64,000 nt of DNA from Xylona heveae TC161 (GCF_001619985.1 NW_017264198.1:868001-932000), one strand, 5' to 3'; shown: positions 43,102 through 55,086, counted from the stretch's first letter. Made by a program: numbers and translations. Notes: generated by a model from the sequence alone, not told the origin.

Positions 43102-44854
43102 TCAACTGAGAATACGACCGAGCATGTACGCGCCGAATTCCTCCTCCCCAGGTGTGGCAATCACGCGGCGAATCCGATTACCCGCGCGAGGATTGAGCCA
43201 GTTGCCCGTATCGCTGGGGATTTCGCCGCCTTCGCCGTCGTCTGGGCGCTTACGGCGGTTTCGCCGGTCCACGACACACATGCCGCGAGTCCATTGGCCG
43301 GACGTTTCGACACGAATGTCTTCGGGGCCATTTGGGCTGAGCAGCCACGCGGGCGATGACTGCGCGAGGCAGTACCAGACTGTGAGCGGGTCGTGCAGGC
43401 TAAGTCCCGTCGTGACTCCGCCTTCAGGGACGCCTTCTTGGAGCGATTCAATCTTGCGGAAGGTAGATTCGACAAAGAGACTGACCCATTCGGCGAGTGG
43501 GGAGCCTTGGGCCACGCGCGGTTGCATCATGGAGTCGAATACTCCGCGGGTAATGACGTGTGGGGTCGTAATGTCAAGTGGGAAGATGGTGACTTTGAGT
43601 TGACGCGAGAGAGAGCTCGGGTAGGGCGGCAGAAACGGGGGTGGGGACGGGGAAGAGGGATCGTTGCGTTTGGTCGAGGGAGGCATGGCTGGAGGCATTG
43701 TGGTGGAGGGAGCAGGAGAGGTTAGTGCGAACACGCGCGCCGCAGCATAGCTATCCGCGTATGTGTTGAATTCTGCGACTGGAGTAATCTGCATTGGGGT
43801 GTAAGGTTTTAATGATCGGTGCAAATAGTGACAATAGAAGACACGCGATGAACAGGATAGAGATGGCGAAACATACATTTCCCTCGACATCAATTGTGCA
43901 GCCCATGACTACGACCTCCTTGACCCGCAAGAAGGTTTCGGGGTCCTTTGCCGCTGCTTTGGCAAGGTTTGTTAGCGGTCCAATGGCCACAATGGTAATG
44001 GTATCGGGCTCGTTTTCTCGCAAGATGCGAAGAATCTCGTCTGGAGCAGGTACGGTGGACGGCTCGAAGAGAGTGTTTGGAGCAGCAAGGTCTCGAGCGG
44101 CGGCAACTTCGGCGGCTGATGCGCCGGCTCGGGGAGGACTGAAGAGCTCTTTCCATGTCTCTGCGGGAGTCAGATGGGGGTGCTATAAGGCCATGTTGTC
44201 AATTATTATCCTGGTTTTGCCGCTGTAGAGGCAAGGTAAGATTTGGCGCTGCTCACACTGAAGTGGATGCCTCCGAGACCGTCTGTGCCGTCTGTTGATT
44301 GCAAGTTGTGTTAGCCTAGCAGCTCAGGCGGCTTATAGATTTGCGAAATTGCTGTGAGTAGGTCATTCGTACGAAAGTAGTCGGCCATCATTCTCTGGTC
44401 TGCGAGAGGTTCTTCTGAGCCAACTGCGACAAGCGGTTTTTTGGATCTCAATGTGTCAAAGCCCGTTGGCAGGCCCTGTTCTTGTCGCCATTTGATTTCC
44501 CGTTCGAGGACGTGGAACATGGTCACAGCATTGCGGAGGCAGCTAATTATAGAGACGACTCAGTTAGCCTCAACATTCTAGGTCCTTATATTGTAGGATT
44601 AAGACCCATTGGGAGCTTCGAAAGCATAATGGGTGCTTACTTGGCGACGTCAATGTTGCCAAAGGTCAGCGACAACATGAGCACCTCGAGCTCTTCCGGT
44701 TTAGCAGACAGAGCGAGTAAAATAGCAAGAACATCATCGACGCCCTGAAAGTCCGAGTACAGCGGGTCAGCTTGTACTCAGAGAATGTGTTTCGAATTGT
44801 ACCAAGTGAAGCTATTACCGGGTCGGTATCAATGATGATGCGATTCGGAGCCAT
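43102..44854 (-). CDS. inosine/uridine-preferring nucleoside hydrolase
   Basis: Hydrolyses ribonucleosides to base and ribose in salvage. Six exons: 44854-44819, 44744-44641, 44542-44373, 44291-44257, 44182-43877 and 43788-43102, giving 445 residues. The Ca-binding Asp cluster MAPNRIIIDTDPGVDDVLAI is rebuilt across intron 1; then MLSLTFGNIDVANCLRNAVT, YFHGTDGLGGIHFSHPHLTP across introns 3 and 4, TITIVAIGPLTNLAKAAAKD, and ITPVAEFNTYADSYAAARVF after intron 5. A Ser/Pro-rich insert of about 40 residues (SPAPSTTMPPAMPPSTKRND and onward) interrupts the fold just after this motif. The C-terminal part has GGVTTGLSLHDPLTVWYCLA with the last catalytic His/Asp. Longer than typical (about 330-380), explained by the insert and an extra C-terminal tail. 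Confidence 0.92.
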
Positions 44855-45493
44855 AATGGGTCGCCGAGCGTGTCGTAAATCGTTATAATATCAGAAATTT
44901 GAGAGGTAAGAGCGCCAGTGGAATAAACGTCCAATCAGTGCCAAAGAAGGTCAAAATTTCCAAAAGAGAATCCGATCATAGAGTGTTGTTGTCAAATGCT
45001 ACGTTGTTTGAACTTCAGTACGACATGATGATTACTGCCAGGCCGGTCACTGCCGACGGTTATACTGAGAAAGGTATAGCTATGTGGAAGTAATTCCGGT
45101 CAGAATTTAGCCAAGTTTTAACTGGCTCGTTTGGTGAAGCCTTAACTGAATACGAACAAGAAGTCTCCTTCAGCCCCACCCCGCTTCGATGACAAACTCC
45201 ACCGCTTACCAGAATACGCCCCCCTCTTATCGCCAGTGCCCCGCCCTCGCCCGCCAGCAGAATGTTCCCTTGATAGACTTGCCATGTGCCTTATCTGACC
45301 TCCAGATAATTCAGATAGCAGCCTATCTCAGAGCATATTTATCACAAAAGATGGCGCCATTGATACTCTTACACCATTCATTAATTCCTCTGCCTACTGT
45401 CAATTATATCCTGAGATGATGTCGTCTATATATCATGAGACTCGCTTGCAACGAATATTGCTTGACTGAAATCATTGTCGCAATGTAGAATCC
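44855..45493. other. intergenic
   Basis: Promoter of the nucleoside hydrolase gene and 3' flank of the monooxygenase gene (both minus). A plus-strand frame of 76 codons (45189-45419, MTNSTAYQNTPPSYRQCPAL) starts at an ATG but shows no family. Confidence 0.35.
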
Positions 45494-47548
45494 TTAAAAA
45501 CGGCTTTTTATCCAGTCAAACAGACTCCGACAAGTATCAGATACCCACGCACAACCAATCTCATAGGCCTGCTGTGCTCTTATTCCCGCTTGCCACCAGC
45601 TGGTAGCGGCAGCAATTGCAGCGAAGATTACACACAGCTTGAGTGTCTGTCCCAGTCGACGCTTGATTAGACCTTTACGAGTATATTGCATGTTCCAATC
45701 CCGCCATTTCGGGAATGTGCATCTCCACCAAAAATCAACCTGGGAATATCTACGTGAAATATGATTAGCACGTGCTTGTCCATGCCACTGCTCTTCACGA
45801 GATTCGAAAACACTTACGGATAAGCAGCAGCGTTCCACTCGGTATCGGTCTTATACCAACTTGTGCAGCCACCCTTGGAAAACACTGTCTGGCGCAAAGC
45901 CCCTTGGATCTCTTCAGCCCAGGCCACCTCTGCTTCTTTCTTCAATTCCACAGTTGCCACATCTCCATTCAAGATGGGCTTCATGAATTTGAGGCTGTAG
46001 TTTACCATGTTTTCAATGGCAAGGATAACTGAGCTATGCCCGGTTACTGTATTGGGCCCGAAAATGATGAAAAAGTTGGGGAAACCGTCCATAGCAGTGC
46101 CAAGATAAGCTTGAGGCCCGCCCCTCTCGTTCCAGACTTCTTCCAAGTATTTGCCATCCTTCCCACGGACTTTCAAGCTATGAAGCCACTCGGTGGTCTT
46201 GTATCCATTAGCAAGAATAATGGCGTCGGCAGGTACACTGGTGGTTTCCGAGCCGGCAGAATTGCCCTTCTCTGGGGACTTGCACGCTGAGCCTAGGGTA
46301 ACGCTCTTTTCTTCAACACATAAAAGAGGTGCAGTCGTTAGAGTAACCCGAGGGTCATTGAGGCTTTTCAACCACATCCCCCCTCCGACTCTGCGTTTGC
46401 AGCCAACTCCATAGTCTGGTATCAATGCTTCATGATACTTTTTTGGAGCAACCGTCTTCATATAGCGCGTAAGATTCTGCTCGTACTGCTTTATCGTCAG
46501 TGGCAGTATTGAAGTAGAAAACCATATTTTACTTGCCTTTGTTCTCTCAATTTGATGATACTCCTCGCCTCCGAACAATCGAAAATCATGTTCTCCGTCC
46601 AAAAAGATAATTAATCTCATCAAAAGACCAAAACCAGGCAAGTAGCTGAGTAACGTCGAACTATACTTGTTCCATTTTTCCTCTCCGAAGGGAGGTTCTC
46701 CAAATGCAGGTAATACCCAGGGAGGAGTACGCATGAGTTGAGTGATTGATCGGACGTTGTGCGGAGACAAGAGCAGCGACGGCACAATCTGGATCGATGA
46801 GCATCCAGTTCCAACAACGACAACATCTTTATCAGCAAGGTCGACAGTGTGGTTCCACCTGGCAGCGTGAAAGATAGGCCCCTGGAATTTCTCCCTTCCT
46901 GGAATGTTTCTCGGCCAGCTTTGCGGCTCAGCAAAACTGCCTACTGCACTAGCAAATATCTTTGCGCGAACAACTTCCTTCCGAAGATAAACGCTGTTCT
47001 CTCCCTCCATCAGGATTCTCAACTCGCGATCCTCCTCACTGAGGTCTCCGGTCCCAGGAACGAGGTGAATGAGAGTGACCTCCCACACTTCTTCTTCATT
47101 GAGCCAGCGCGCTTCTGATACCAAGGTATCGCATTGGATCTTGTCAACTATTTGAAATCTCTCGCACACAAGATTCAGATATTTAGTAATCTCTGCACCA
47201 GGAGCATGAAACTTAGTCCAGCGACTAAATGGAGAGAAAGAGAAAGAGTAAAAGACGGAAGCTCTGTTCGATATTAATGGTTGTTCAAATACCATAGAAA
47301 TCGGAAGTCACTTACACATCACAAGCAACGCCGGGATACCGATTGATCCACCAAGTTCCACCGAGGTTTGAATGCCGTTCAAAGATGGCGAACTGGTCGA
47401 AGCCCAGCTTCTGCTTCAATCTGCATCCCAATGCAATACCAGCTGGACCAGCACCCACAATCAGAACAGGATAATAGCAGGTGTAGGAATCATCGCCTGA
47501 ATTGTTCCTCTTAATTGAGGCAAAATGTTTCTTTCTTTCGTTCTCCAT
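45494..47548 (-). CDS. Baeyer-Villiger-type flavin monooxygenase, C-terminal membrane span
   Basis: FAD- and NADPH-dependent oxygenase. Three exons: 47548-47316, 47263-45818 and 45749-45494, giving 644 residues. FAD-binding Rossmann motif YPVLIVGAGPAGIALGCRLK (about 27-46), then NLGGTWWINRYPGVACDVAS rebuilt across intron 1. The fingerprint region reads FQGPIFHAARWN, matching FxGxxxHxxxW but with Asn where Pro/Asp is usual. The NADPH-binding motif follows: DVVVVGTGCSSIQIVP. Later ADAIILANGYKTTEWL and PNFFIIFGPNTVTGHSSVIL are typical. The last exon adds DFWWRCTFPKWRDWNMQY and one predicted membrane span (LKLCVIFAAIAAATSWW), so the enzyme is probably membrane-anchored. Substrate unknown; no cluster partners nearby. 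Confidence 0.92.
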
Positions 47549-48959
47549 GACTTGATAATATTGATACAGTCGAACGGAAATAGAAACAGATAATGCTGTG
47601 CTTGCAGTTAAGCATAGCTATTCAGGTGCCTGGCTTTATAGGAATGTCTTCATAATACGCTGTTTTCCCCCCAGTTTCCCCCAATTTCCCTTGAATCCAA
47701 GGGGATCCGTATCATGCGGGGTATTTCTTGCCCAATTGGATGGAAAGTTGCACGGTGACAGGGATTCACAGCGGAGTGCAGATGTGACGAGGGCGGCAAA
47801 AACAACCAAGCCCGCATCACAACCTGGTGCATCCCACAGCATACGTTACGCGTTCAGATACAGAAGGCTGAAGACGAAATGGACTTAATTGCCAAGTCCA
47901 GGTTTTAGGGGTGTCGAATCATTTACCCTTCAATTCCCTTGTGCGCGAGAATCTCGCCGAATGTAAAATCAAGCCAAGAGAGTGGAAAGAGACGTGACCG
48001 TTGTCTTGTGAGAGAACATTTCATCAATAATCCATACTCGTGAGCTTCCGGATGTCCGTCACGCAAGGGCAAGCGAAAAGGAGGCTTCCCTGTCTACTTG
48101 ACAAGATCCCCAAATTTTGGAATTTTCCAGGAATGATGACCCCGAGAAAGAGTGACTGGGAGAGAATATCCAAGTATACGACAGATCCCCGCAGTAAAAG
48201 CGTCACAGCCGAAAATTATTGATCGACTTCTTTTTGAATTGAGCAAAGAGATGCGGGTGATCGCCCAGGTACCCTTGCAACGATATGAAAGCTTTCCCTC
48301 TGTCGATCAATCCTCCAACCATTCATCAGATGTGCACTTGTCTATTCAGGAACATTCATCGCTTGTATTCTGACATTTCTGGCAGCGATGTATCATTGGA
48401 AGTTGTTAAAACATCCCCACTGCACCATCCTCAAACAATGTGGGGGGTAAAAACCGCAGTCAATCCGGGCAGCGATGGATGACAAAGCCATCAAGATGGA
48501 AAAACTCGATGAGCTCGCTCATCCCCTCTTTTTACCACCGTTTTCCATCGTGTCATTCGTGAGGCCAGTCCACTGGGTATCCTTCGTTCATATCCTTGAC
48601 ACGGACGGGGCTGTGCAGATGACGAGGCCTTGAGGAACCCACAATGACTACTGGTCACCGAAACTGACCATACCAGCCCTCTCTTCTGAGATGAATCGGA
48701 TGCAGATGTTAAATTAACATTGAAAATTCGGTTCAATAATTGAAATGAGAATGTGCGCCCTACAGATGACTGGCTGCGAATGGCTTGAGGCGTCATTGTT
48801 TTGCGGGCTCCATATGACTAATATGAGTCACGGGCCAGAGGACTCTGTTGATTCTGCGTCACGGCTGGCCGCATTCCATTTAAATATTTCCAATTGGCAC
48901 CCCAGGTGTCAATTAAGTGGATATTTCAGGTCTGACGACATCGAAAGATAATTGCAAAG
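47549..48959. other. 1.4-kb divergent intergenic region
   Basis: Shared upstream region of the monooxygenase gene (minus) and the PhzF-like gene (plus). Short frames only. Contains the TGAGTCA site listed next. Confidence 0.4.
48824..48830. promoter_or_regulatory. AP-1/Gcn4-type site TGAGTCA
   Basis: TGAGTCA, 130 bp upstream of the PhzF-like start codon. It fits the binding site of Gcn4/CpcA and related bZIP factors. A 7-mer of this type is expected by chance about once in 8 kb, so function is only possible. Confidence 0.3.
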
Positions 48960-49850
48960 ATGCAGCTGTCCTACGTGGTTGTCGACGTCTTCACCACCAC
49001 TCGTTACGAGGGCAATCCGCTGGCCATTGTCAAGCTCCCAGCCGAGCAACGCAATAAGCTGAGCCAACAACAAAAGCAAGCTATTGCCAAAGAATTCAAT
49101 CTTTCCGAGACGGTATTTGTGCACGAGCCGTCTGAGGGTGAGCCGGTCGACACTATCGCGGCAGACATCTTCACCATTGAGACGGAATTGCCTTTTGCAG
49201 GCCATCCGACCATTGGCACGGCATACTATCTTCTCAAGGAGCAAGGCCGAAACGTCAAAACGCTTTTGCCAAAAGCCGGTCCGATTTCTCTCAACTTTGA
49301 CGGGAAAGTTGTAGGTGCGCAAATTCCACAAAAATTCCATATTCACGATGCTCGGTTGGCGAGCAATCTCAGCGATGATCGAAATTCCCCAATTGCATCC
49401 ATTGTCAAGGAACTGAACTTTGTCCTTATTCGCCTTCCGGATACTTCGACCTTGGGCAATGCAAACAAGGGTGTGTTGCAGAACCCTTACCAGCCAGACA
49501 CCTTGGACGAAGGATGGCAGAAAGGTGTCTTGGGTTCCTACTTTTACGTTTCTTTGGGAATCGATCGGAACGGACGACAAGCGATCAGGACGAGAATGCA
49601 TCTTGACTTTGAAGATCCGGCCACTGGAAGCGCTGCGAGCACGCTGGCATGCTACTTGTCGTTGCAAGAGCCGGCTTCAAAGGGTGCGGGACCATTTGAG
49701 TATGCTATCACCCAAGGCGTTGAGATGGGACGGCGCAGCGATATCATAGTCAAGGTTGTCCGCAACAGCGAGGGCACGGGCATTGAGACAGTCACCTTGA
49801 GCGGCGCTGCCATCAAGGTGATGGAAGGCGTCTTGGAGGTCGATGTGTAG
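48960..49850 (+). CDS. PhzF-family isomerase-like protein
   Basis: Single exon, 296 residues, the usual family length. Two-lobed diaminopimelate-epimerase fold: first lobe with DVFTTTRYEGNPLAIVKLP, AIAKEFNLSETVFVHEPS (the Glu corresponds to the catalytic Glu of PhzF) and LPFAGHPTIGTAYYLLKEQG. The second lobe has DFEDPATGSAASTLACYLSL and YAITQGVEMGRRSDIIVKV. In bacteria PhzF isomerises a phenazine precursor, but most fungal members belong to no phenazine route and have unknown substrates. No signal peptide. The JmjC-like gene follows on the same strand 304 bp downstream. Confidence 0.93.
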   Translation: MQLSYVVVDVFTTTRYEGNPLAIVKLPAEQRNKLSQQQKQAIAKEFNLSETVFVHEPSEGEPVDTIAADIFTIETELPFAGHPTIGTAYYLLKEQGRNVKTLLPKAGPISLNFDGKVVGAQIPQKFHIHDARLASNLSDDRNSPIASIVKELNFVLIRLPDTSTLGNANKGVLQNPYQPDTLDEGWQKGVLGSYFYVSLGIDRNGRQAIRTRMHLDFEDPATGSAASTLACYLSLQEPASKGAGPFEYAITQGVEMGRRSDIIVKVVRNSEGTGIETVTLSGAAIKVMEGVLEVDV

Positions 49851-50154
49851 CCCTGTTTTCAATCTACTACTATGTGTCTCCACATTCATATTGTTGATCT
49901 GGAGATAGATTTGTCGGTTTGAAATTTACTCTATTCAATTACAGGAGAAAATAATATTTTGCTAGAGCGTGAAGAGTAATGGTTGGCGTTGCACCCCGAT
50001 ATGGCAAATTGTAAACAGCCGCCATACTATTTAATACGGCATGACATCAACCCACAGCAAGCGGCATCCTCCGCATTCTGGGGTAGTCTCCCCGTCCTCC
50101 AGTTCAACTCTTATTTCGGCCCAATCTATACAAATAAGATGGTATTCGTGAACA
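49851..50154. other. intergenic
   Basis: 3' flank of the PhzF-like gene and promoter of the JmjC-like gene. Nothing specific recognised. Confidence 0.35.
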
Positions 50155-51100
50155 ATGAGGCTGAAGCGATTCAACTTCAGCTACACACTATCTCAATGCA
50201 GATTATATTCCGATAAAATTCGTCCTCTCAAGCATGTGCGAACCTTGAAAGAGGGTAGTGTTGAGCACTTCCGACAGGAAGCGTTCCTCCCTGCAATCCC
50301 TACCCTTCTTCCACGAGGACACTTTCGACGTATTCCCGCCGTATACAAGTGGTTTACTCCCGGCCCACGAGTCTATCTACGCGATGACTATCTTGTGGGA
50401 AAGGACAACCCGATAGTCCCGCTGGAATTAACTCGCTCCTCGCAGGATTCGTTTCAGCGAATGCTCGCCCCCTTTAACCTTTTTGTGCGATGGGCCCGCA
50501 CTACTCCTTCTTCCTCTCCAGAGCGACTGTACCTTGCTCAAGCGCAGGTCGACGAGCTTCCGCACAGATTGCAAGGAGATCTACCGACGCCAGACCTCGT
50601 CTCCCAAGCGGGCAAAGGGGATATATATGATACCAATATATGGATTGGCTTAGCGCCGACATATACTCCGCTCCACCGAGATCCGAATCCTAACTTATTT
50701 GTACAGCTGGCTGGCGTGAAAGTTGTCAGATTATGTCCTCCTCATACTGGTGCGGCAATTTATGAAGGAGTCCAGCGCGGACTTGGGCGTAATGGATCAG
50801 CAACGATTCGCGGTGATGAGATGATGTGTGGGGAGGAAAAGAATCTATTGGAAAATGCTGTGTGGGACAATGGCTCCAAATTCGTTGGTAACATTGGTAG
50901 TGCCGGAGAGAATATGTTTTACGAAGCTACGTTACGAAAGGGAGATGGTTTGTTCATTCCCAAAGGCTGGTGGCATAGCATCAAAGGCGTGGGTGAAGGA
51001 ATGATTGGCTCGGTGGGTGTAACAAAGGCTAGCATTCATTTACAGCATGGAATATTGCTAACCCAGTGATGAATTTCAGGTAAATTGGTGGTTCCGCTGA
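50155..51100 (+). CDS. JmjC/cupin_8-like Fe(II)/2-oxoglutarate oxygenase
   Basis: Predicted hydroxylase or demethylase of the JmjC-like cupin group. Two exons, 50155-51012 and 51080-51100, giving 292 residues; the last 21-nt exon adds the family ending VNWWFR and a stop. Motifs: NIWIGLAPTYTPLHRDPNPN holds the HxD iron ligands (LHRD), followed by LFVQLAGVKVVRLCPPHTGA; GDGLFIPKGWWHSIKGVGEG holds the distal His. The N-terminus (MRLKRFNFSYTLSQCRLYSD) is basic, acid-poor and could be a mitochondrial presequence. Without the small exon the frame runs on to a non-homologous tail. Substrate (protein, tRNA or small molecule) unknown. Confidence 0.88.
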
Positions 51101-53130
51101 GTACATTGAAATGTAAAACGTTTACTGGCTGCTTAGATGCACCTCAGAGCCATGACGAAAGCATATAAAAGGATATTCTTCCTTTTATTTTCAAAACTCA
51201 AGAGTCTAGTAGCAAAGCACTCTTTGAGAATTTATACGTTCCCTTGCGCTCATTCAATCTGGACACGAGCCGTATCAATCCATGTCTAATTCATACAGCT
51301 TGAGAAATGATCGACTCAAGCTAGAAATTGGCATATTGACCCACTCAGATGACCAAGAGTATTCCTCGCAGGGCAGACTAAATATGGCAACGATGGATTC
51401 TGAAAGAGGGTTGATCTCGGTCTCTTGGGCTCTGGCATCTACTCACCCAAACATGAATCGCACAATTGCAAAATTGTTGAGATTTTATTAACATTTCATT
51501 CAACATCCGTCATCCATTCTAGGGGCAGTCCAGCAAGAAAGTGGTGCAATCTGAAGAGAAAGCTTTCTAGCCCAGCAGCTGACTTCATGCAAACCCGCAT
51601 TTCTAATCTGCCTTTAATATCCTGGGTTGGCTACATTCTCGGGTGGCCAATATCTACCCATCAAAAAGCATAGTCATCTCACCAAAGCGCACTATTTAAC
51701 ATTTTTGCTTTTCCTTGATATTCTCCTTGATATTTTGCTTTTTTTTTTTTTTTTTGGAAAATTCAAGGCATTGTAGATCAGTTTCATCAGTCTATCAGAC
51801 GAGACGAATCCTGCATGTGGCTGTTTCATTAAAATTTTTGTCTGTTTTAGAGAATTTCTCTCTTTTGAAAAACAAGAATTATATAGAACTAACACTTAGT
51901 GTTGAGTACGACCACTCGGAGAAGAAGATGCAATTGTTAGTAACCAATGATCCCTGTAGAAAAATTTCTTCTTGACGTGATCGATCTATTGATTTTACGC
52001 CAAAATGAAGTATTCTTGCACGATTGTTGATCTCTCCAGGCCGGGGGTATTATTACGAGCTCGTGGGTCCCCCATTGCCCCTGAACGGGTACCTTTTCCC
52101 GCGAGCTTAATACGAATGAACCACCCCCACCACCCCTCCGGCTTTTCTTCCGGCTCCTCATTCTTTCTTCTCTCTTTCTTTCCAGCCAACTAGGAGAAAT
52201 CAAGCTCAGTGTGACACCCGTCATAGGAACCATCGGAACCATTAATCCTTTCACGTTTCCGAGGGGAGCCATCAACCAACTAAGCCCAAAGGAACTAATG
52301 CAACTTAATCGGACCGATTAGATTATGAGGATCATCATCATCTCTTTCTCCAAGCGAGCAGGATTACCCAAACAATCAGATTAGCAGTAACTAGTTTGGA
52401 TACTAACTTCAACTTTATTTCAACCAGGAAAAATCTGGTTAAATGTAAATTATCTAGCGTTTCAAACTCAGTGAGGACCTTGCTATCTCTCAAGTTGAAC
52501 AAGTCTTTGCTGACAGTTTTTAGATCTTCTCAAGGTCCTAATAAATATCATTGTCCAAGTGTACGCTCTACAATGGTGAACTCATACCTGTGATAATCCA
52601 GCTATAGGGCTACAGAATAGGGCTAGGCCACACGTACACTGCACACATGACCGGAGGATTGCGAGTACAGATGTGAATAATAATGTCTGGTAGACCACCG
52701 GACACTAGTCAATTTACCTACTCTCGTACCTTGCGTTCCCCGTGAATACGGTTCTCGGGCCTTTAGCCAACGTCTCCACATGCAGTCTATCTCCGGCGCT
52801 TGTTGTTACAGAATGTGGCCCACAGCTGACGACATTATATTCCCCTTTCTGCCTTGGACACAGAACTCTTACCCATATGGCTAACCACTGTGGAGACGAG
52901 ATGAGATCCTCCTTGGGCGGGTCAACGAAAACAAGAATCAAGAAGAAATCAGGTTTGAGAAGTCAACACTGCATTAGGTATACTGTCTCGGTCAAGTTCG
53001 GACTCTTTATGTCAAGTATTTAAATACTTTGAGATTCTCCTCGAAAGTATGTGAAAGGCTCTGAGACGTCGCGAACTACTCTCTTCATACCCTCCTCCTC
53101 TTCCTCCTCCTCCTTCTCCGTCTCGGCACC
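51101..53130. other. 2-kb intergenic region upstream of invertase gene
   Basis: Contains a T17 run (51739-51755), AT-rich sequence, short frames with no family, and the palindrome listed next. The last ~60 bp before the invertase gene are a CT-rich leader (CTCCTCCTC repeats). Confidence 0.4.
53014..53029. promoter_or_regulatory. 16-bp palindrome AAGTATTTAAATACTT, probable TATA region
   Basis: Perfect inverted repeat centred about 110 bp upstream of the invertase ATG; its core TATTTAAATA could serve as the TATA box. Whether the symmetry has a role is not known. Confidence 0.4.
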
Positions 53131-55086
53131 ATGAAGACCGCATCGGCGGCCGCCCTCCTTCTCGTGGGCCAGGCAGCGTGTGCTGCGGTTCGTCCTAGAA
53201 ACTACACCACTATCGACTACAACCTGGCACCGCCCAATCTGTCGACTCTGGCCAATTCATCCCTGTATGATCTATGGCGACCCAAAGCCCACGTCCTTCC
53301 TCCGTCGGGCAATGTGGGCGACCCATGCGTGCAGTACACGGACCCCAAGACAGGCTCGTTCCACGTTGGCTGGATCATGAGTCAAGGCCTTGGCGGAGCC
53401 ATGACCGATGATCTCATCCACTATCAGGATCTCCGCGAGGATGGTGGCCCGATCATTAGTCCTGGCGGAGTAAACGATCCCGTCGGTGTGTTCGACGGCA
53501 GCGTTTTCCCCAGCGGTATTGACGGCATGCCCACGCTCCTCTACACCTCGGTGTCTTTCCTCCCCATTCACTGGACGATCCCTTACCCTCGCGGAGGAGA
53601 GACTCAGTCTCTGGCCGTCTCTTACGACGGCGGCCGAAACTTCACCAAGCTCAACCAGGGTCCGGTCATCCCTGACGCTCCGTTCGGCGTCAACAGGACA
53701 GGCTTCCGCGACCCGTGGGTGTTCCAGAACTCGAAGCTTGACGCCGCCCTTGACAGCACGCAAGGAGCCTGGTACGTCGTCGTCTCAGGCGGTGTCCACG
53801 ATGACGGTCCCAGTCAGTTCCTCTACCGTCAGTATGACCCGGACCTCCAGTACTGGGAGTACCTCGGACAGTGGTGGCATGAGCCTGCCAATTCCACCTG
53901 GGGAGATGGCACCTGGGCCGGACGATGGGGCTTCAACTTTGAGACGGGAAACATCTTCAACCTCAATGACGAGGAGGGATCCAGCCCTGACGATGAGGTT
54001 TTCGTCACTCTCGGCACCGAGTGGTCGTATGCTCCCGCCGTGCCCGAGGTCTCGGCCAACCACGATCAGCTGTGGGCGGCCGGAAAAGTCTCCAAGCACG
54101 GCAACATCACCTTCACGCCGACCATGGCCGGTACTTTGGACTGGGGTATTTCAGCGTACGCTGGCTCCGGAAAGGAAATGCCATCGACATCTCAGGCGTC
54201 AACCAAAGCCGGTGCGCCGGACCGCTTCATCTCGTGGGTCTGGTTGTCCGGAAACTCCTTCGGAATGGCAGAGGGCTTCCCGGCTGCACAGCAAAACTGG
54301 ACCGGCTCGCTTCTGCTCCCCCGTGAGCTGAGCCTTCGTACCATCCCTAATGTCGTCAAGAACGAGCTCGTGCACGAGAACGGATCATCGTGGCGCGTGG
54401 CACACAACAATGCCTCGAGCCTTGTCCAGATCAAGACCCTCGGCGTGGAGATTGCCAATGAGACCTACAACGCCCTGGTTTCTGGCCCGTCATATGTCGA
54501 GCCCGGCCGTAACCTGAGCCAGGCAGGCGTTGTGCCGTTCAACCGCTCGCCCTCCAGCAAGTTCCAGGTCATCAGCGCCAATATCTCCTTCCCCCAATCT
54601 GCGCGCCACTCGGGCCTCCAGTCTGGATTCCAGATCCTGTCGTCTAACCACGAGAGCACCACCGTCTACTACCAGTTCTCCAACGAATCCATCATCGTGG
54701 ACCGCAGCAACACCAGTGCCGCGGCTCAGACCACGGATGGCATCGAGACCGTCAACGAAGCAGGCCGTCTGCGGCTGTTTGATGTCATCCCTGACGGTGC
54801 GCAGCAGAAGCAGATTGAGACCTTGGAGCTCACCCTTGTGGTCGACAATGCCGTTCTCGAGGTCTACGCCAACGGCCGCTTTGCCCTCAGTACTTGGGCC
54901 CGGTAAGTTTTGATCCTGTATGAGTTTTCTTTCAAATTGGGACATTTCGAGCTAATAATATTATCTAGGTCGTGGTACGCCAACTCGACGGACATTAGCT
55001 TCTTCCACAACGGCGTCAAGGACGTGACTTTCGGAGACGTGACCGTCTCTGAGGGACTCTACGACGCTTGGCCCGCCAGACATTGA
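53131..55086 (+). CDS. suc1: secreted GH32 beta-fructofuranosidase (invertase/fructosyltransferase)
   Basis: Splits sucrose and related fructans, and relatives (A. niger Suc1, A. fumigatus FopA) also transfer fructose. Two exons, 53131-54902 and 54969-55086, giving 629 residues. A signal peptide (MKTASAAALLLVGQAACAAV) is followed by NYTTIDYNLAPPNLSTLANS. Catalytic motifs: VGDPCVQYTDP with the nucleophile Asp in the family's variant of NDPNG, GFRDPWVFQN (RDP motif), and RWGFNFETGNIFN with the acid/base Glu. The C-terminal beta-sandwich has SGFQILSSNHESTTVYYQFS and EGLYDAWPARH. Many N-glycosylation sequons. Strong C-ending codon bias suggests high expression. It matches A. niger Suc1 over its whole length as I recall it. 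Confidence 0.96.

Noticed and set aside
43161-51100. Secondary-metabolite cluster around monooxygenase and PhzF
   Set aside because: No backbone enzyme (PKS, NRPS, terpene cyclase), transporter or pathway regulator; the neighbours are unrelated housekeeping-type genes.
53272-54945. Long antisense and shifted frames within the invertase gene
   Set aside because: By-products of strong codon bias; no motifs, and the sense frame is a full GH32 enzyme.
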